From the NCBI GenBank assembly GCA_016706685.1, contig JADJJE010000051.1:1-64000 (forward strand): DNA of 64,000 nt. Reading direction: 5' to 3'. How positions within the stretch are numbered: position 1 is the first letter of the stretch; every line of letters starts with the position of its first letter. The notes beneath the pieces were generated by a model, which did not search any database, was not told the DNA's origin, and saw only the letters and a list, made by a program, of their open reading frames with translations. This document shows positions 39,603 through 47,824 of the stretch, one piece after another. Source of the stretch: Sandaracinaceae bacterium (lineage in GTDB: Bacteria; Myxococcota_A; Polyangia; Polyangiales; Houyiibacteriaceae). A program made the position numbers and the translations under genes.

Positions 39603-40466
39603 TTACTGGGCCGCGCCCGCGGCAGCCCCGGCGGCGGCGCCCACGAACAGGGCGATGACCATGACGTAGAGCGCGATGGAGCCCGAGACCAACAGCAGAC
39701 GCCAGACGGTGACCGCCGCGAAGCCCGCCAGCGTGGTGGTCTGATGGGCCGCGCTGGTGGCGCGCGCCTCGAGCCAGATCACCGCAAAGGGCGCGATCAA
39801 GAAGCCCACGCAGGGCACGGCGAGCCACAGGTGGCCCGCGTTCGCGTAGCCGACGCCACGCAGGGTGTCCTCCCAGCTGCCACGCGCCTGCTTCATGAGC
39901 ATGAGCGAGAGGTGCGCGCCGGCCATGGCGAAGGCCAGGCCGAACATGGCCAGCACCGGCGCCTGGACCGCCGTGAGCGGCACCATCAGGCAGCCAAACA
40001 CGCCGAGGCCGATGCCCAGGCTCGCTCCGAGCGCCTGATCACCCGTGCCCACACCCACGGCTGCGCCCGCCACCGCGTAGAGCAGCGCGAACTGCAGCAT
40101 GAAGAGCATGTTGCCCACCGTGTAGGCCACCACGCCGTAGAACGGCCCGCCGGTGAGCGTCTCGACCGACGGCCGAGCGAAGAACGCTTTCGGCGAGAAG
40201 CACACCTCGCGGGAGGTGTCCCAGAAGCCCCGCCACAGGCCGATGGTCTCGCGTCGCTCCCAAGGCACTGCGTTAACGCCGCGTGCCGCGCAGGCCACGC
40301 ACATGGGCATGGGCAGCAGCGAGTCCAGGCAGCGCTCACAGCCGAACGTGCCGCAGCGGCTGCAGGTGAACGTGGCGGGCACCTCCTGGTGCACTCCGCA
40401 GGCGTTCCACACGACGGGCGGCGCAGCGCTCGGCTCGGCCGCGGGGCCGGCGTCCATGGGGTCCAT
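39603..40466 (-). CDS. B-box-like zinc / YIP1-like membrane protein (paralogue)
   Basis: This 287-residue protein has the same plan as the gene at 32338-33288: an N-terminal zinc motif (CGVHQEVPATFTCSRCGTF, CERCL, CVACAARG, about 22-62) and a YIP1-like membrane domain. Helices include FYGVVAYTVGNMLFMLQFAL, SLGIGLGVFGCLMVPLTAVQA, LAMFGLAFAMAGAHL and LWLAVPCVGFLIAPFAVIWL. It may take part in membrane protein organisation. It lies 4 bp behind the cNMP-binding gene, so it is probably co-transcribed with it. The candidate RNA terminator sits between its stop and the plus-strand genes. Function unknown. Confidence 0.7.
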   Translation of the reverse strand: MDPMDAGPAAEPSAAPPVVWNACGVHQEVPATFTCSRCGTFGCERCLDSLLPMPMCVACAARGVNAVPWERRETIGLWRGFWDTSREVCFSPKAFFARPSVETLTGGPFYGVVAYTVGNMLFMLQFALLYAVAGAAVGVGTGDQALGASLGIGLGVFGCLMVPLTAVQAPVLAMFGLAFAMAGAHLSLMLMKQARGSWEDTLRGVGYANAGHLWLAVPCVGFLIAPFAVIWLEARATSAAHQTTTLAGFAAVTVWRLLLVSGSIALYVMVIALFVGAAAGAAAGAAQ

Positions 40467-40470
40467 GGCG

Positions 40471-40983
40471 CTAGAACTTCCCGGTCACCGAGAGGAACGT
40501 CATCTTGTCGTTGGTCTCGCGCAGGCGCGCCGACAGCGTCTTCACGAAGTTCCAGAGGATCTCGTAGGCCAGCTCCTTGTGCAGGAACAGCAGGTCCTCG
40601 AGGGCGTCCTTCGAGATCACCAGCAGCCGGCAGGCCTCGTGCACGCGCGCGTCGGCGCTGCGCGGCACGGCATCGATCAAGGCCATCTCGCCGAACGCGT
40701 CGCCTTCTCTGAGCACCGCCAGGGCCTCTTCGCCCATGCCGCTGACCTCACGGGAGATGCGCACCTTGCCCTCGAGGATCAAGTACAGCGACCCACCGGT
40801 CTCGCCCTCCTTGAAGATGACCTGTCCCATCTTGTAGGACTCTTCCTGCGCGATGGCGGCGATGCGCGCGAGCCCGCGCTCGGCGATGCCGTGGAAGAGG
40901 TGGATCTTCGCCAGCGCCTGGAGAACGGAGTCGGCCTCCGGGGGAGCCGCCGCAGCGGCGGTCGTGTCGGCCTCGGGTGTCAT
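40471..40983 (-). CDS. Cyclic-nucleotide-binding domain protein
   Basis: This 170-residue protein is a single CRP-like cyclic-nucleotide-binding beta barrel: LHRIAAIAQEESYKMGQVIF-type lead, KEGETGGSLYLILEGKVRISRE, then the phosphate-binding cassette REGDAFGEMALIDAVPRSADARV. A C-terminal helix (LLFLHKELAYEILWNFVKTL) ends without a DNA-binding domain. The Arg and Glu of the cassette (FGEMAL...PRSA) are kept, so cAMP or cGMP binding is likely. It probably signals through protein contacts. ATG 40983 lies eight bases after TAGCGT (minus strand). The YIP1-like gene follows. Confidence 0.85.
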   Translation of the reverse strand: MTPEADTTAAAAAPPEADSVLQALAKIHLFHGIAERGLARIAAIAQEESYKMGQVIFKEGETGGSLYLILEGKVRISREVSGMGEEALAVLREGDAFGEMALIDAVPRSADARVHEACRLLVISKDALEDLLFLHKELAYEILWNFVKTLSARLRETNDKMTFLSVTGKF

Positions 40984-41034
40984 GGAACCGGACGCTACCA
41001 AACTTTCGCTCGCCGGATCGAGTTTGGCGCGCGT

Positions 41035-41901
41035 TCAGAAGCCGTTGAGGGTATCGGTCACGGCCAGGACGTCGCCGATCTCGTAGAAGTCCACCGTGAT
41101 GAAGTTGGCGAAGTCGCCGCTCTCGGTCTGGCACTCCTCCACGCGCTCGAGGAACGCCGGGTTGTGGTTGATCGTCTCGGCGAGGGTCGCGCTGGCGAAC
41201 GGTGCCGTGAGGAAGTGGTTGAAGATGAAGAGGGAGTTCCCCGTGTCGCCGCGGTTGGGGTTGCAGCTGAAGTCCTCGGCGGTCTCGGCCGAGTAGTGCG
41301 TCTCCCAGGCGTGCTCCCAGACGTCCATGTACCAGTCGTAGGTGTCGCCGTTGTTGTCCGTGAAGACCACCACGCGCGTGTCGGCGTCCACCAGCTCGCC
41401 CAGGGTGGGCCAGGGCTCCCCCCGCGTGTGCGCGTAGGTGCGGGCCAGCAGGCCGCTCTCCTCGAAGCTGCCGAGGGTGTCCTCGGCGTTGATGTAGGAC
41501 TCGAAGATGATGGTGATGACCTCGCCGGGGTGGGCGTCCAGGAAGTCGTTCAGCTCGCGCAGGCCGTCCACCAGCGGGCGCCGGCCGAACACGCAGGCGC
41601 CGTGGCAGAGCGTGGGGGCCCCGCCGAAGCGGTCGTCGTAGTAGGTGTCCAGCATGAAGCCACGGATGCCGTCCTCGAGCTGCTGCGTGAGTCCCTCCGT
41701 GTGGTTGGGCGGCGAGAAGCCGTCTGCCGTGGAGGCGTGGGCGTTGTGCGTGGTGGCGTAAGCGACCTGGTCATAGGGGCGCTCGCACAGCTCGAGGTGC
41801 CCGTTGCAGCCCGTGTCGGCGGCCCCGCCGCACGAGAGGGACGCGCAGACGCCGAGTGACGAGAGCAACAGGGTCATGGCGAAGTGAACGCGGGGTGACA
41901 T
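41035..41901 (-). CDS. PI-PLC-like phosphodiesterase lipoprotein
   Basis: This 288-residue exported protein has a signal ending in SLGVCASLSC. It shows the PLC-like phosphodiesterase TIM barrel: VAYATTHNAHAST (first catalytic His), LEDGIRGFMLDTYYD, LCHGACVFG (second catalytic His), and FLDAHPGEVITIIFESY. It ends with DTRVVVFTDNN and FANFITVDFYEIGD. Members cleave phosphatidylinositol or act on other phosphodiesters, including eukaryotic lipids. ATG 41901 follows TAGAGT by six bases (minus strand). It is single, convergent to no gene, and may be a secreted lipase of a predator (inference). Confidence 0.82.
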   Translation of the reverse strand: MSPRVHFAMTLLLSSLGVCASLSCGGAADTGCNGHLELCERPYDQVAYATTHNAHASTADGFSPPNHTEGLTQQLEDGIRGFMLDTYYDDRFGGAPTLCHGACVFGRRPLVDGLRELNDFLDAHPGEVITIIFESYINAEDTLGSFEESGLLARTYAHTRGEPWPTLGELVDADTRVVVFTDNNGDTYDWYMDVWEHAWETHYSAETAEDFSCNPNRGDTGNSLFIFNHFLTAPFASATLAETINHNPAFLERVEECQTESGDFANFITVDFYEIGDVLAVTDTLNGF

Positions 41902-42004
41902 GCGGCCACTCTACCAGGCCGGCGCCCCGAACCGCTCCAGCCTCATGTCTCCAGTGCATTTTCGGTGACCGAGGCGAGGGCTTTTGGTTTACGCTTCCGC
42001 CCCT

Positions 42005-42646
42005 ATGAGCACCGAGCCGCTTCAGTTTCTACGGACCACCGCCCCCACCCTCTTCAAGAAGGGCATCGACGCCCTCGCCGCGAAGGCCGCCGGTGGCGAC
42101 GCGCGCGCGACCAAGACCCTCGAGGGCATCCGCTCGGTGACGGGCGCCGCGTACTTCGTGGTGGACGGCGCCGGCGAGGTCTACCTGTCGTCGAAGGCGG
42201 GCGAGATCACGGTGGGTGACAGCGCGCCCGAGGGCGTGCCCGTGAAGTTCGCGGTGGGCTTCCCGGCCGAAGCGGCCGAGATGGTCCTGGGCGAAGTGGC
42301 CGCAGAGGGCGCCATCGACGACCCGCGCGTGGCCATGGGCGTGGCCCAGATCCCCAACCCGGACCTCGACGTCATGCTCGCGGGCAAGACGCTCACCTGC
42401 CACCTCATCCTCGAGGACGTGCCCGACCTCGGCAACGTCACGGTGCGCATCGGCCTCAACGTGAACGAGCCCCCGGCCAAGCCCGGCTTCACCGCCACGC
42501 TCAAGTACAGCGACCTCGAGGACCTGCGCGAGGGCGAGATCAACGCCCAGCAGCTCTTCATGGGCGGCAAGCTGCGCATGGCCGGCGACTACTCGGTGGC
42601 GCTGCAGGTGGGCATGGGCATGATGGCCAAGGCGCAGCAGCGCTGA
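42005..42646 (+). CDS. SCP2 sterol-binding domain protein
   Basis: This 213-residue protein is a SCP2 sterol-carrier domain: an N-terminal helical lead, SVTGAAYFVVDGAGEVYLSS, then the C-terminal strands GNVTVRIGLNVN, ATLKYSDLEDLREGEINAQQLFMGGKLRMAGDY (shortened) and a hydrophobic helix SVALQVGMGMMAKAQQ. SCP2 proteins bind sterols, fatty acyl-CoA or other lipids in a hydrophobic tunnel. ATG 42005 follows TACGCT by nine bases. The kinase gene follows 45 bp later on the same strand with its own leaderless-type promoter. No signal peptide is present. Confidence 0.82.
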   Translation: MSTEPLQFLRTTAPTLFKKGIDALAAKAAGGDARATKTLEGIRSVTGAAYFVVDGAGEVYLSSKAGEITVGDSAPEGVPVKFAVGFPAEAAEMVLGEVAAEGAIDDPRVAMGVAQIPNPDLDVMLAGKTLTCHLILEDVPDLGNVTVRIGLNVNEPPAKPGFTATLKYSDLEDLREGEINAQQLFMGGKLRMAGDYSVALQVGMGMMAKAQQR

Positions 42647-42691
42647 TCCACGGGCGGGCTCCCGCGGGCGCCCGTCGTGTATCGTTCCGCG

Positions 42692-44350
42692 GTGTCTGAG
42701 CCCAACCCCACGCTGCGGAGCGTGCCTCCGAAGCCGCGACCGTCCGAGCCTGCTCCATCGAGTGAGGTGGAGCAGACCGTGTCGTCCGGAAGTGATGGAG
42801 CCTCCGCGGGTTCGGGTGTGCTCGATGCGTTGCTCAACGTGGCGGCGCAGAACGAGTTCCAGCGTGTGCGCCGCCAGACGGCCATCGCCTATGCCATCGC
42901 GGCGACGGGGGTGCCGCTGTACAGCGGCCTCGATGTGCTCTTCGGTTCCCTCGACCCGCACTGGCACCTGCCGACCACGCTGGCCATGCGCTTTTCCGTG
43001 GCGTTCGTGCTGGCCGTGGGGGCGCTGCGGCTGCGACGCGCCGCGACGACGCTGCGCGAGGTGGACTTCTGGATCCTCAGCGCGCCCGTGACGCTCACGG
43101 GGGGCAACGCCTGCCTGATGATGGTGACGGGCATGATCGAGAGCCCGTATGCCAGCGGGCTCTTGCTGGTGGCGACCGGCTATGCCTTCGTGCCGCAGCA
43201 CTATCGGCGGGCCATCGGCACCGGGGTGTTCGCGACGCTCATCTTCCCTGCGCTCTACCTGGGCTGGGCGCTCATCGGGGGTCCGCCCGCCATGCTGGAG
43301 CCACTGGCGCTGGCCCGGCTCGGGACGCTGGTCTCCATTCATGGCACCACGGTGGCCGTGCTCATCGCCGCGGCGCACGTGCTCTGGGCGCTGCGTCAGG
43401 AGATCGTCGAGGCACGCTCGATTGGCCGCTACAAGGTCCGCCGGCGCATCGGGCGAGGTGGCATGGGCGAGGTGTGGGCCGCGTGGGACGAGACGCTGAA
43501 GCGCGAGGTGGCGCTCAAGCTGCTGCGCACGGACCGGCAAGACGCCGTGGCCGTGGCGCGCTTCGAGCTGGAGGTGCGCGCGACCACACAGCTGACGCAC
43601 CCCAACACGGTGCGCGTGTTCGACTTCGGCGCCACCGAGGACGGCGTCTCGTACTACGCCATGGAGCTGCTGGAGGGCGAGCCGCTCTCGGCGCTGCTGC
43701 AGCGCGAGGGGGACCTCCGCCCAGCGCGCGCCGTGTGGATTGGCACGCAGGTGGCCAGGGCGCTGGCCGAGGCCCACGCGCGCGGCATCGTGCACCGCGA
43801 CATCAAGCCCGAGAACATCTTCATCACGCGCGCGGGCGACGAGCCCGACCACGCCAAGGTGCTGGACTTCGGCATCGCGCGCTTGAGCAGCGCCGCGGGT
43901 GGGCTCACCCAGGACGGCATCGTAGGCACGCCCCAGTACCTGGCGCCCGAGCTGCTGCTGGGCGAGACGGCTGGGCCGGCCGTGGACGTGTACGGGCTGG
44001 GCGTGGTGCTGTTCCAGATGCTGACCGGGGCGCTCCCGTTCGCGGCGGAGGACGGGCGTGCGCTGCTGCTGGCGCGCCTGGCCATCGAGCCACGCGGCGT
44101 GCGGGACTTGGCGCCCGAGGTGCCCGAGGCGCTGGCTGCGGTGGTGCACCACGCGCTGGCGCGGCAGCCGGCAGACCGCCTGCCCGACGGGCGCGCGCTG
44201 GCCGATGCGCTGACGGCCACTGGGCTCATCGATGGCTACCGGCCGAACGGCATGCCGCCCGCGCGCTTTGGTGGAGGGCTGGACAGCGACCCGAACGCCG
44301 AGACGCGCGAGGCCATCCCGAACCCCGCGCTGGTGGACACCCACCGCTAG
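42692..44350 (+). CDS. Ser/Thr protein kinase with N-terminal membrane domain
   Basis: This 552-residue Hanks-type kinase has about six transmembrane helices first (AIAYAIAATGVPLYSGLDVLF, FSVAFVLAVGALRL, LLLVATGYAFVPQ, GVFATLIFPALYLGWALIGG, VSIHGTTVAVLIAAAHVL; residues about 50-235), then the kinase domain (GRYKVRRRIGRGGMGEVWAAWD, ALKLLRTD, HRDIKPENIFIT, LDFGIARL, VGTPQYLAPELL). The order of membrane domain first is unlike typical PknB and resembles MASE-type sensory modules. GTG 42692 follows TATCGT (42680-42685) by six bases and is preferred to the upstream frame start. The tail is rich in Gly, Asp and Pro. Confidence 0.9.
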   Translation: MSEPNPTLRSVPPKPRPSEPAPSSEVEQTVSSGSDGASAGSGVLDALLNVAAQNEFQRVRRQTAIAYAIAATGVPLYSGLDVLFGSLDPHWHLPTTLAMRFSVAFVLAVGALRLRRAATTLREVDFWILSAPVTLTGGNACLMMVTGMIESPYASGLLLVATGYAFVPQHYRRAIGTGVFATLIFPALYLGWALIGGPPAMLEPLALARLGTLVSIHGTTVAVLIAAAHVLWALRQEIVEARSIGRYKVRRRIGRGGMGEVWAAWDETLKREVALKLLRTDRQDAVAVARFELEVRATTQLTHPNTVRVFDFGATEDGVSYYAMELLEGEPLSALLQREGDLRPARAVWIGTQVARALAEAHARGIVHRDIKPENIFITRAGDEPDHAKVLDFGIARLSSAAGGLTQDGIVGTPQYLAPELLLGETAGPAVDVYGLGVVLFQMLTGALPFAAEDGRALLLARLAIEPRGVRDLAPEVPEALAAVVHHALARQPADRLPDGRALADALTATGLIDGYRPNGMPPARFGGGLDSDPNAETREAIPNPALVDTHR

Positions 44351-44359
44351 CGGGGGGAC

Positions 44360-44384
44360 CTGGCCACCGGGTGGCGGTGGTCAG
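44360..44384. terminator. Shared hairpin between convergent genes
   Basis: CTGGCCACC (44360-44368) pairs with GGTGGTCAG (44376-44384), with one wobble, across a 7-nt loop. It lies between the kinase stop and the stop codon of the H1-like gene, and overlaps the latter. No T tract is evident. Confidence 0.4.
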
Positions 44385-45523
44385 TAACGGACGCGCAGCT
44401 TGATCTTGAGGAAGTCCGCGATCTGCTGCGCGATGGCGCGCGGGATGCGGTAGAGGCGGGCCTCGACCACGCCGCGTGCGCGCGCGTGCGGCTCACCCTT
44501 GAGGGCGGGCAGCACGATGCGGCTCCAGCGCAGCAGGGTCTTGCCGTCGGCCTTCTCGAGCGCGGTGGTGAGCGAGGGCTCGAGGCGCTTTTGATAGGCC
44601 ACCGATGCGGTGCACAGCGCGGCGAAGGTGCGCACGAGGCCGTCGCGGCCGTCCAGGATGGCGGGCTCGTAAGACGACTTGAGCAGCTCGAGGTGGCGCG
44701 CCACCTTGGCGGGCGCGATGCGCGCGATGGCCGGCAACGCATCGGCCGAGGTCTGCACCACGCGCTTGTGCTTGGAGGTGAGCCCGCGCGCGAACTTCTC
44801 GGCGAGGGACACCACCAGCTCGGGCTTGTGGTCCACCAGCTCGTGCAGCAGGCGGGCGGCTTGGACGGCGGACGTGATGCTGTTGCCCAGCATGAGCGCC
44901 CCCTGCTCCTGAACCAACGGGAGCGGTGCGTCTGCGGCGATGAGCGCGGCGGCCTGGGGGGACAACGGGCGCAGCGGCGCCTTCGGGGGCTCGTACGCCT
45001 TGAGGGGGCCATCCGGCTTGTCGCGACCGAGGTCGTCCGGCTCGTCCGCGACCAGATCATCGAGGTCGAGGTCGTCGTCCAGGTCGTCGAGGGCTGGCGC
45101 GACGGGCGGCGCGTCGACCACGGGCTTGGCCTTCACGGCGGCGGGCTTGGCGGGCGCGGGCTTGGCGGGCGCGGGCTTGGCGGGCGCGGACTTGGCGGGC
45201 GCGGGCTTGGCGGGGGCGACAGGGGTGGGCTTCGCGGCCGGCACCGACTTCGCGGCCGGGGCTGGCGTGGGCTTGGTGGCCTTCACGGGCGTGGGCTTGG
45301 CCTTGCCTTTGCCCGCGGGCGCGGGCTTCTGCTTGGTCGCGGGCACGGGCTTTGGCTTCGGCGCAGGCTTGGCCTTGCTGGCCGCGGGCTTGGCCTTGCT
45401 GGCCACAGGCTTCACAGCCGGCTTCGCCGCAGGCGCCTTACGCGCGGACGAGGTTGAGGTCTGACCGCTTGGTGCTTTTTTTGAGGAGGCCTTGTTCGCG
45501 GTCGCCTTCTGCTTGGTCGCCAT
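44381..45523 (-). CDS. Histone H1-like Lys/Ala/Pro-rich protein
   Basis: This 380-residue protein has a long disordered N-terminus of repeated KPAPAK/KPA units (residues 1-150) like histone H1 tails and myxobacterial H1-like proteins. An acidic linker (DLDDDLDLDDLV) and a folded helical C-terminal domain (AALIAADAPLPLVQEQGALM, ARLLHELVDHKPELVVSLAEKF, FAALCTASVAYQKRLEPSL) of about 210 residues follow. The C-terminal domain is HEAT-like. The basic tail probably binds DNA or RNA. ATG 45523 has GGAGG ahead and a TATGAT-like box at 45561-45566. Five 15-bp tandem units encode part of the tail. Confidence 0.75.
   Translation of the reverse strand: MATKQKATANKASSKKAPSGQTSTSSARKAPAAKPAVKPVASKAKPAASKAKPAPKPKPVPATKQKPAPAGKGKAKPTPVKATKPTPAPAAKSVPAAKPTPVAPAKPAPAKSAPAKPAPAKPAPAKPAAVKAKPVVDAPPVAPALDDLDDDLDLDDLVADEPDDLGRDKPDGPLKAYEPPKAPLRPLSPQAAALIAADAPLPLVQEQGALMLGNSITSAVQAARLLHELVDHKPELVVSLAEKFARGLTSKHKRVVQTSADALPAIARIAPAKVARHLELLKSSYEPAILDGRDGLVRTFAALCTASVAYQKRLEPSLTTALEKADGKTLLRWSRIVLPALKGEPHARARGVVEARLYRIPRAIAQQIADFLKIKLRVRY
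45141..45215. repeat. Tandem 15-bp repeat inside the H1-like gene
   Basis: Five units of GCGGGCTTGGCGGGC (the fourth and fifth each with one change) encode the AKPAP repeat of the Lys/Pro-rich tail. Such repeats are prone to copy-number change. Confidence 0.85.
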
Positions 45524-45624
45524 TAATTTCCTCCGGCGCCCTCCACGGGTTGCCGCGCGTATCATAGGCCAATCGGATCCGTGAGCGCACTACAATTACG
45601 GGGCTCTTGTCACGTCGGCGGGGG

Positions 45625-46638
45625 TTATTCCCTGCGCTCGGCCGTGAGGGCGCGAGCCAGCGCGGGCAGGCTCAGCTCGTAGCGATGCGAGGTGCCCCGG
45701 TGGCCCCCCGGGAACTCCTCCAGCTGCACCGCCGCGCCCGCGTGGCCGGCCGCGCTGGCGAGCGCACGCGCCGCGAACTGGAGCCCGTGCTCGTCGCTCT
45801 GCCCGGCGTCGAGATAGAGAAGGGAGAGGCCACGCAGCGCGGCGGCGGCCTCTGGCGCGCGCATGCGGGTGAGCGGGTCCTCGGTGTGCCAGAGATCGAA
45901 CACGCTCTTGCGGGGCTCCGCCGTGACCGGGTCGAAGGGCAGCGCCACGTGCGGGAAGGACCCGTCCGGGTCGGGCGAGTAGGCCGCCGAGGCTGCCAGC
46001 ACGAACGCGGCGTCGAACTCCGGCGTGTTGCGCGGGCCCCCATCGCCGAGCCGCTGCGCGAAGGCCGCGAGCCCGCCGGCGCGCTCGAGCCCGATGGCCG
46101 CCGAGGTGAACATGGGGCGCATGCTGACCTCGAAGGCCGCGTCACCGGCGTGGCTGGCCACCGCCGAGATGAGCTCGGGCCGGTCCAGCGCCAGCCGCAG
46201 CGCCCCGAAGCCGCCGCTGCTGCGCCCTGCCGCCGCGCGCGCCTCACGTGCGGGGACCGTGGGGAAGTGCTGGTCCACGAACGGGATGACCTCGTCGGCC
46301 AGGTACGTCTGGTAGCGACCCGTGCCGCGCGAGTCCACGAACTGGCTCCCGCCCCAGCGGGTCATGCAGTCGGGCAGCACCAAGATGGCCGGGGGGCTCT
46401 CGCCGCGGGCCACCTGCTCGTCGAAGCGCTCCACCGTGTTCTTGGACCACGGGCTGTAGGACAGGATGCTGAGGTGGTTGCTGCCGTAGCCCGGCAGCAG
46501 GAGGATCATCGGGAAGCGCTGACCCGCGTGCGTTGCGGGGGGCACGTAGACGTACACGTCGCGCTCGTGGGGGTCGCCCAGCGGGTTGGCCACGAGGCAG
46601 CGGCTGGTGAGTCGCTTCCGTTCGATGCGTCCGTGCAT
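45625..46638 (-). CDS. Esterase of the S-formylglutathione hydrolase/enterochelin esterase fold
   Basis: This 337-residue alpha/beta hydrolase (esterase-D/FrmB/Fes type) has RDVYVYVPPATHAG, FPMILLLPGYGSNHLS, ILVLPDCMTRWGG, the nucleophile elbow AAGRSSGGFGALRLAL and YLDAGQSDEHGLQ with the acid. Its catalytic His lies in EEFPGGHRGTSHR. No signal peptide is present. ATG 46638 follows TATGCT by six bases (minus strand). It is the last gene of the leftward region with the ion channel and FGE-like gene but has its own promoter. Its substrate is unknown; a simple carboxylester or thioester is likely. Confidence 0.85.
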   Translation of the reverse strand: MHGRIERKRLTSRCLVANPLGDPHERDVYVYVPPATHAGQRFPMILLLPGYGSNHLSILSYSPWSKNTVERFDEQVARGESPPAILVLPDCMTRWGGSQFVDSRGTGRYQTYLADEVIPFVDQHFPTVPAREARAAAGRSSGGFGALRLALDRPELISAVASHAGDAAFEVSMRPMFTSAAIGLERAGGLAAFAQRLGDGGPRNTPEFDAAFVLAASAAYSPDPDGSFPHVALPFDPVTAEPRKSVFDLWHTEDPLTRMRAPEAAAALRGLSLLYLDAGQSDEHGLQFAARALASAAGHAGAAVQLEEFPGGHRGTSHRYELSLPALARALTAERRE

Positions 46639-46680
46639 GGCCCGAGCATAGCGCACGCGGCCTGCGAGGCTTCCTTGGGT

Positions 46681-47811
46681 CTAGAGGTCCGCGCAGCAGC
46701 GGAAGCCGGTGGAGTAGTCCGAGTGCGCCGTGTTGTGCGCGGTGGTGGCGTAGAGGCAGCCGTTGCCGTTGATGCTGGTGTCCGCGAAGAAGCCGCCGCG
46801 GAACGTGCCCGCCGCGTCGGACGTCCACTCGTGCAGGTTGCCCATCATGTCGAAGGCGCCGTGGTCCGTGACGCAGCCCGCGTTGGCTCCGGTGGCGTCG
46901 AGCGAGTTGGGGATCTGTGCGATGCACGGATGATCCAGCATGGACCAGATCCAGCTGGCCCCGGTGCCGAAGTACTCTACTGCGGGGTGGGTGGCGCGCG
47001 CGTCGTTGCACACGCCCGGCTGGCGTGTGTCGCCATAGGGATAGACGTTGGTGTCCGGCCCGCGGCAGGCGCTCAGCCACTCGGTGTTGCTGCACAGCCG
47101 CTTGCCCGCTCCCGCGCAGGCGTTGGCGGCCTGGATGCCGGAGATCTGTCCTTGTGGGATGGCGCCTGCCACGGAGTACGCGATCAGGGTCTGCCCTCCT
47201 GTGAGGGTGGGCGGGTGGTGGAAGGGCGACCAGTCTTCGGGCAGGGCGCTACCGCCACGGTCGATGCGCACGAACGCCTCGTAGGCGTCCACGCAGAACG
47301 TGGTGCCCACCGGCAGCATGCCCGCGGGGCAGCCGCCCACGCCCGGGGCCTCGCTGAGGCCAGCGTTCGGGGTGGGCATGTCGTCGGGGTCGCAGGTGCC
47401 GCCCGTACCCTGGTCGCTGCCCGTGCCCTGGTCCGTGCCCACGCCCGCGTCGATGGCGGGGTGGCAGCAGCGCACGTCGGCCGGGCCCGGGCAGAAGCCG
47501 GCGGTGCTCATGAGCGCGCACGTGGAGACCAGCTGGCACGTGCCGGCCACGCCCTGCACCGAGCAGGGGACCCCGACGGGGTTGCCCATGTCGAGCGTGC
47601 TGCTGCCGTCCGTGCCGCCGCCGTCGGTGCTGCCGCCATCTGGGCCGCCACCGTCACCGCCGCCGTCCACGGGGGGGCCGTGGTCGGGGTGGCTGGTCGC
47701 TCCGTCGGTGCCCTGCTCGGCCCCGAGCGCGCCGTCGGGCTGACCTGCGCCCGACTCGCAGGCCGGGAGCATCAGGAGCGTGAGAGCGAGCAGCCAGCGC
47801 GACACCCGCAC
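46681..47811 (-). CDS. FGE/sulfatase-modifying-factor-like lipoprotein
   Basis: This 376-residue lipoprotein has signal WLLALTLLMLPAC, a long Gly/Asp/Ser-rich linker (DGGGDGGGPDGGSTDGGGTD) and a small Cys-rich segment, then a formylglycine-generating-enzyme-like fold: FCVDAYEAFVRID, KRLCSNTEWLSACRG, HGAFDMMGNLHEWT, FRGGFF and GFRCCADL. The catalytic cysteines of true FGE cannot be aligned with confidence, so it is probably a binding or structural member, as with many myxobacterial copies. GTG 47811 is preferred to ATG 47832. It lies 13 bp after the ion channel gene and may share its transcript. Confidence 0.65.
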   Translation of the reverse strand: MRVSRWLLALTLLMLPACESGAGQPDGALGAEQGTDGATSHPDHGPPVDGGGDGGGPDGGSTDGGGTDGSSTLDMGNPVGVPCSVQGVAGTCQLVSTCALMSTAGFCPGPADVRCCHPAIDAGVGTDQGTGSDQGTGGTCDPDDMPTPNAGLSEAPGVGGCPAGMLPVGTTFCVDAYEAFVRIDRGGSALPEDWSPFHHPPTLTGGQTLIAYSVAGAIPQGQISGIQAANACAGAGKRLCSNTEWLSACRGPDTNVYPYGDTRQPGVCNDARATHPAVEYFGTGASWIWSMLDHPCIAQIPNSLDATGANAGCVTDHGAFDMMGNLHEWTSDAAGTFRGGFFADTSINGNGCLYATTAHNTAHSDYSTGFRCCADL

Positions 47812-47824
47812 AGCGTAGCAGGCG

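Noticed and set aside
45141..45215. Regular repeats that might suggest a CRISPR array
   Set aside because: Units are contiguous 15-mers without spacers and encode the AKPAP tail of the H1-like protein.
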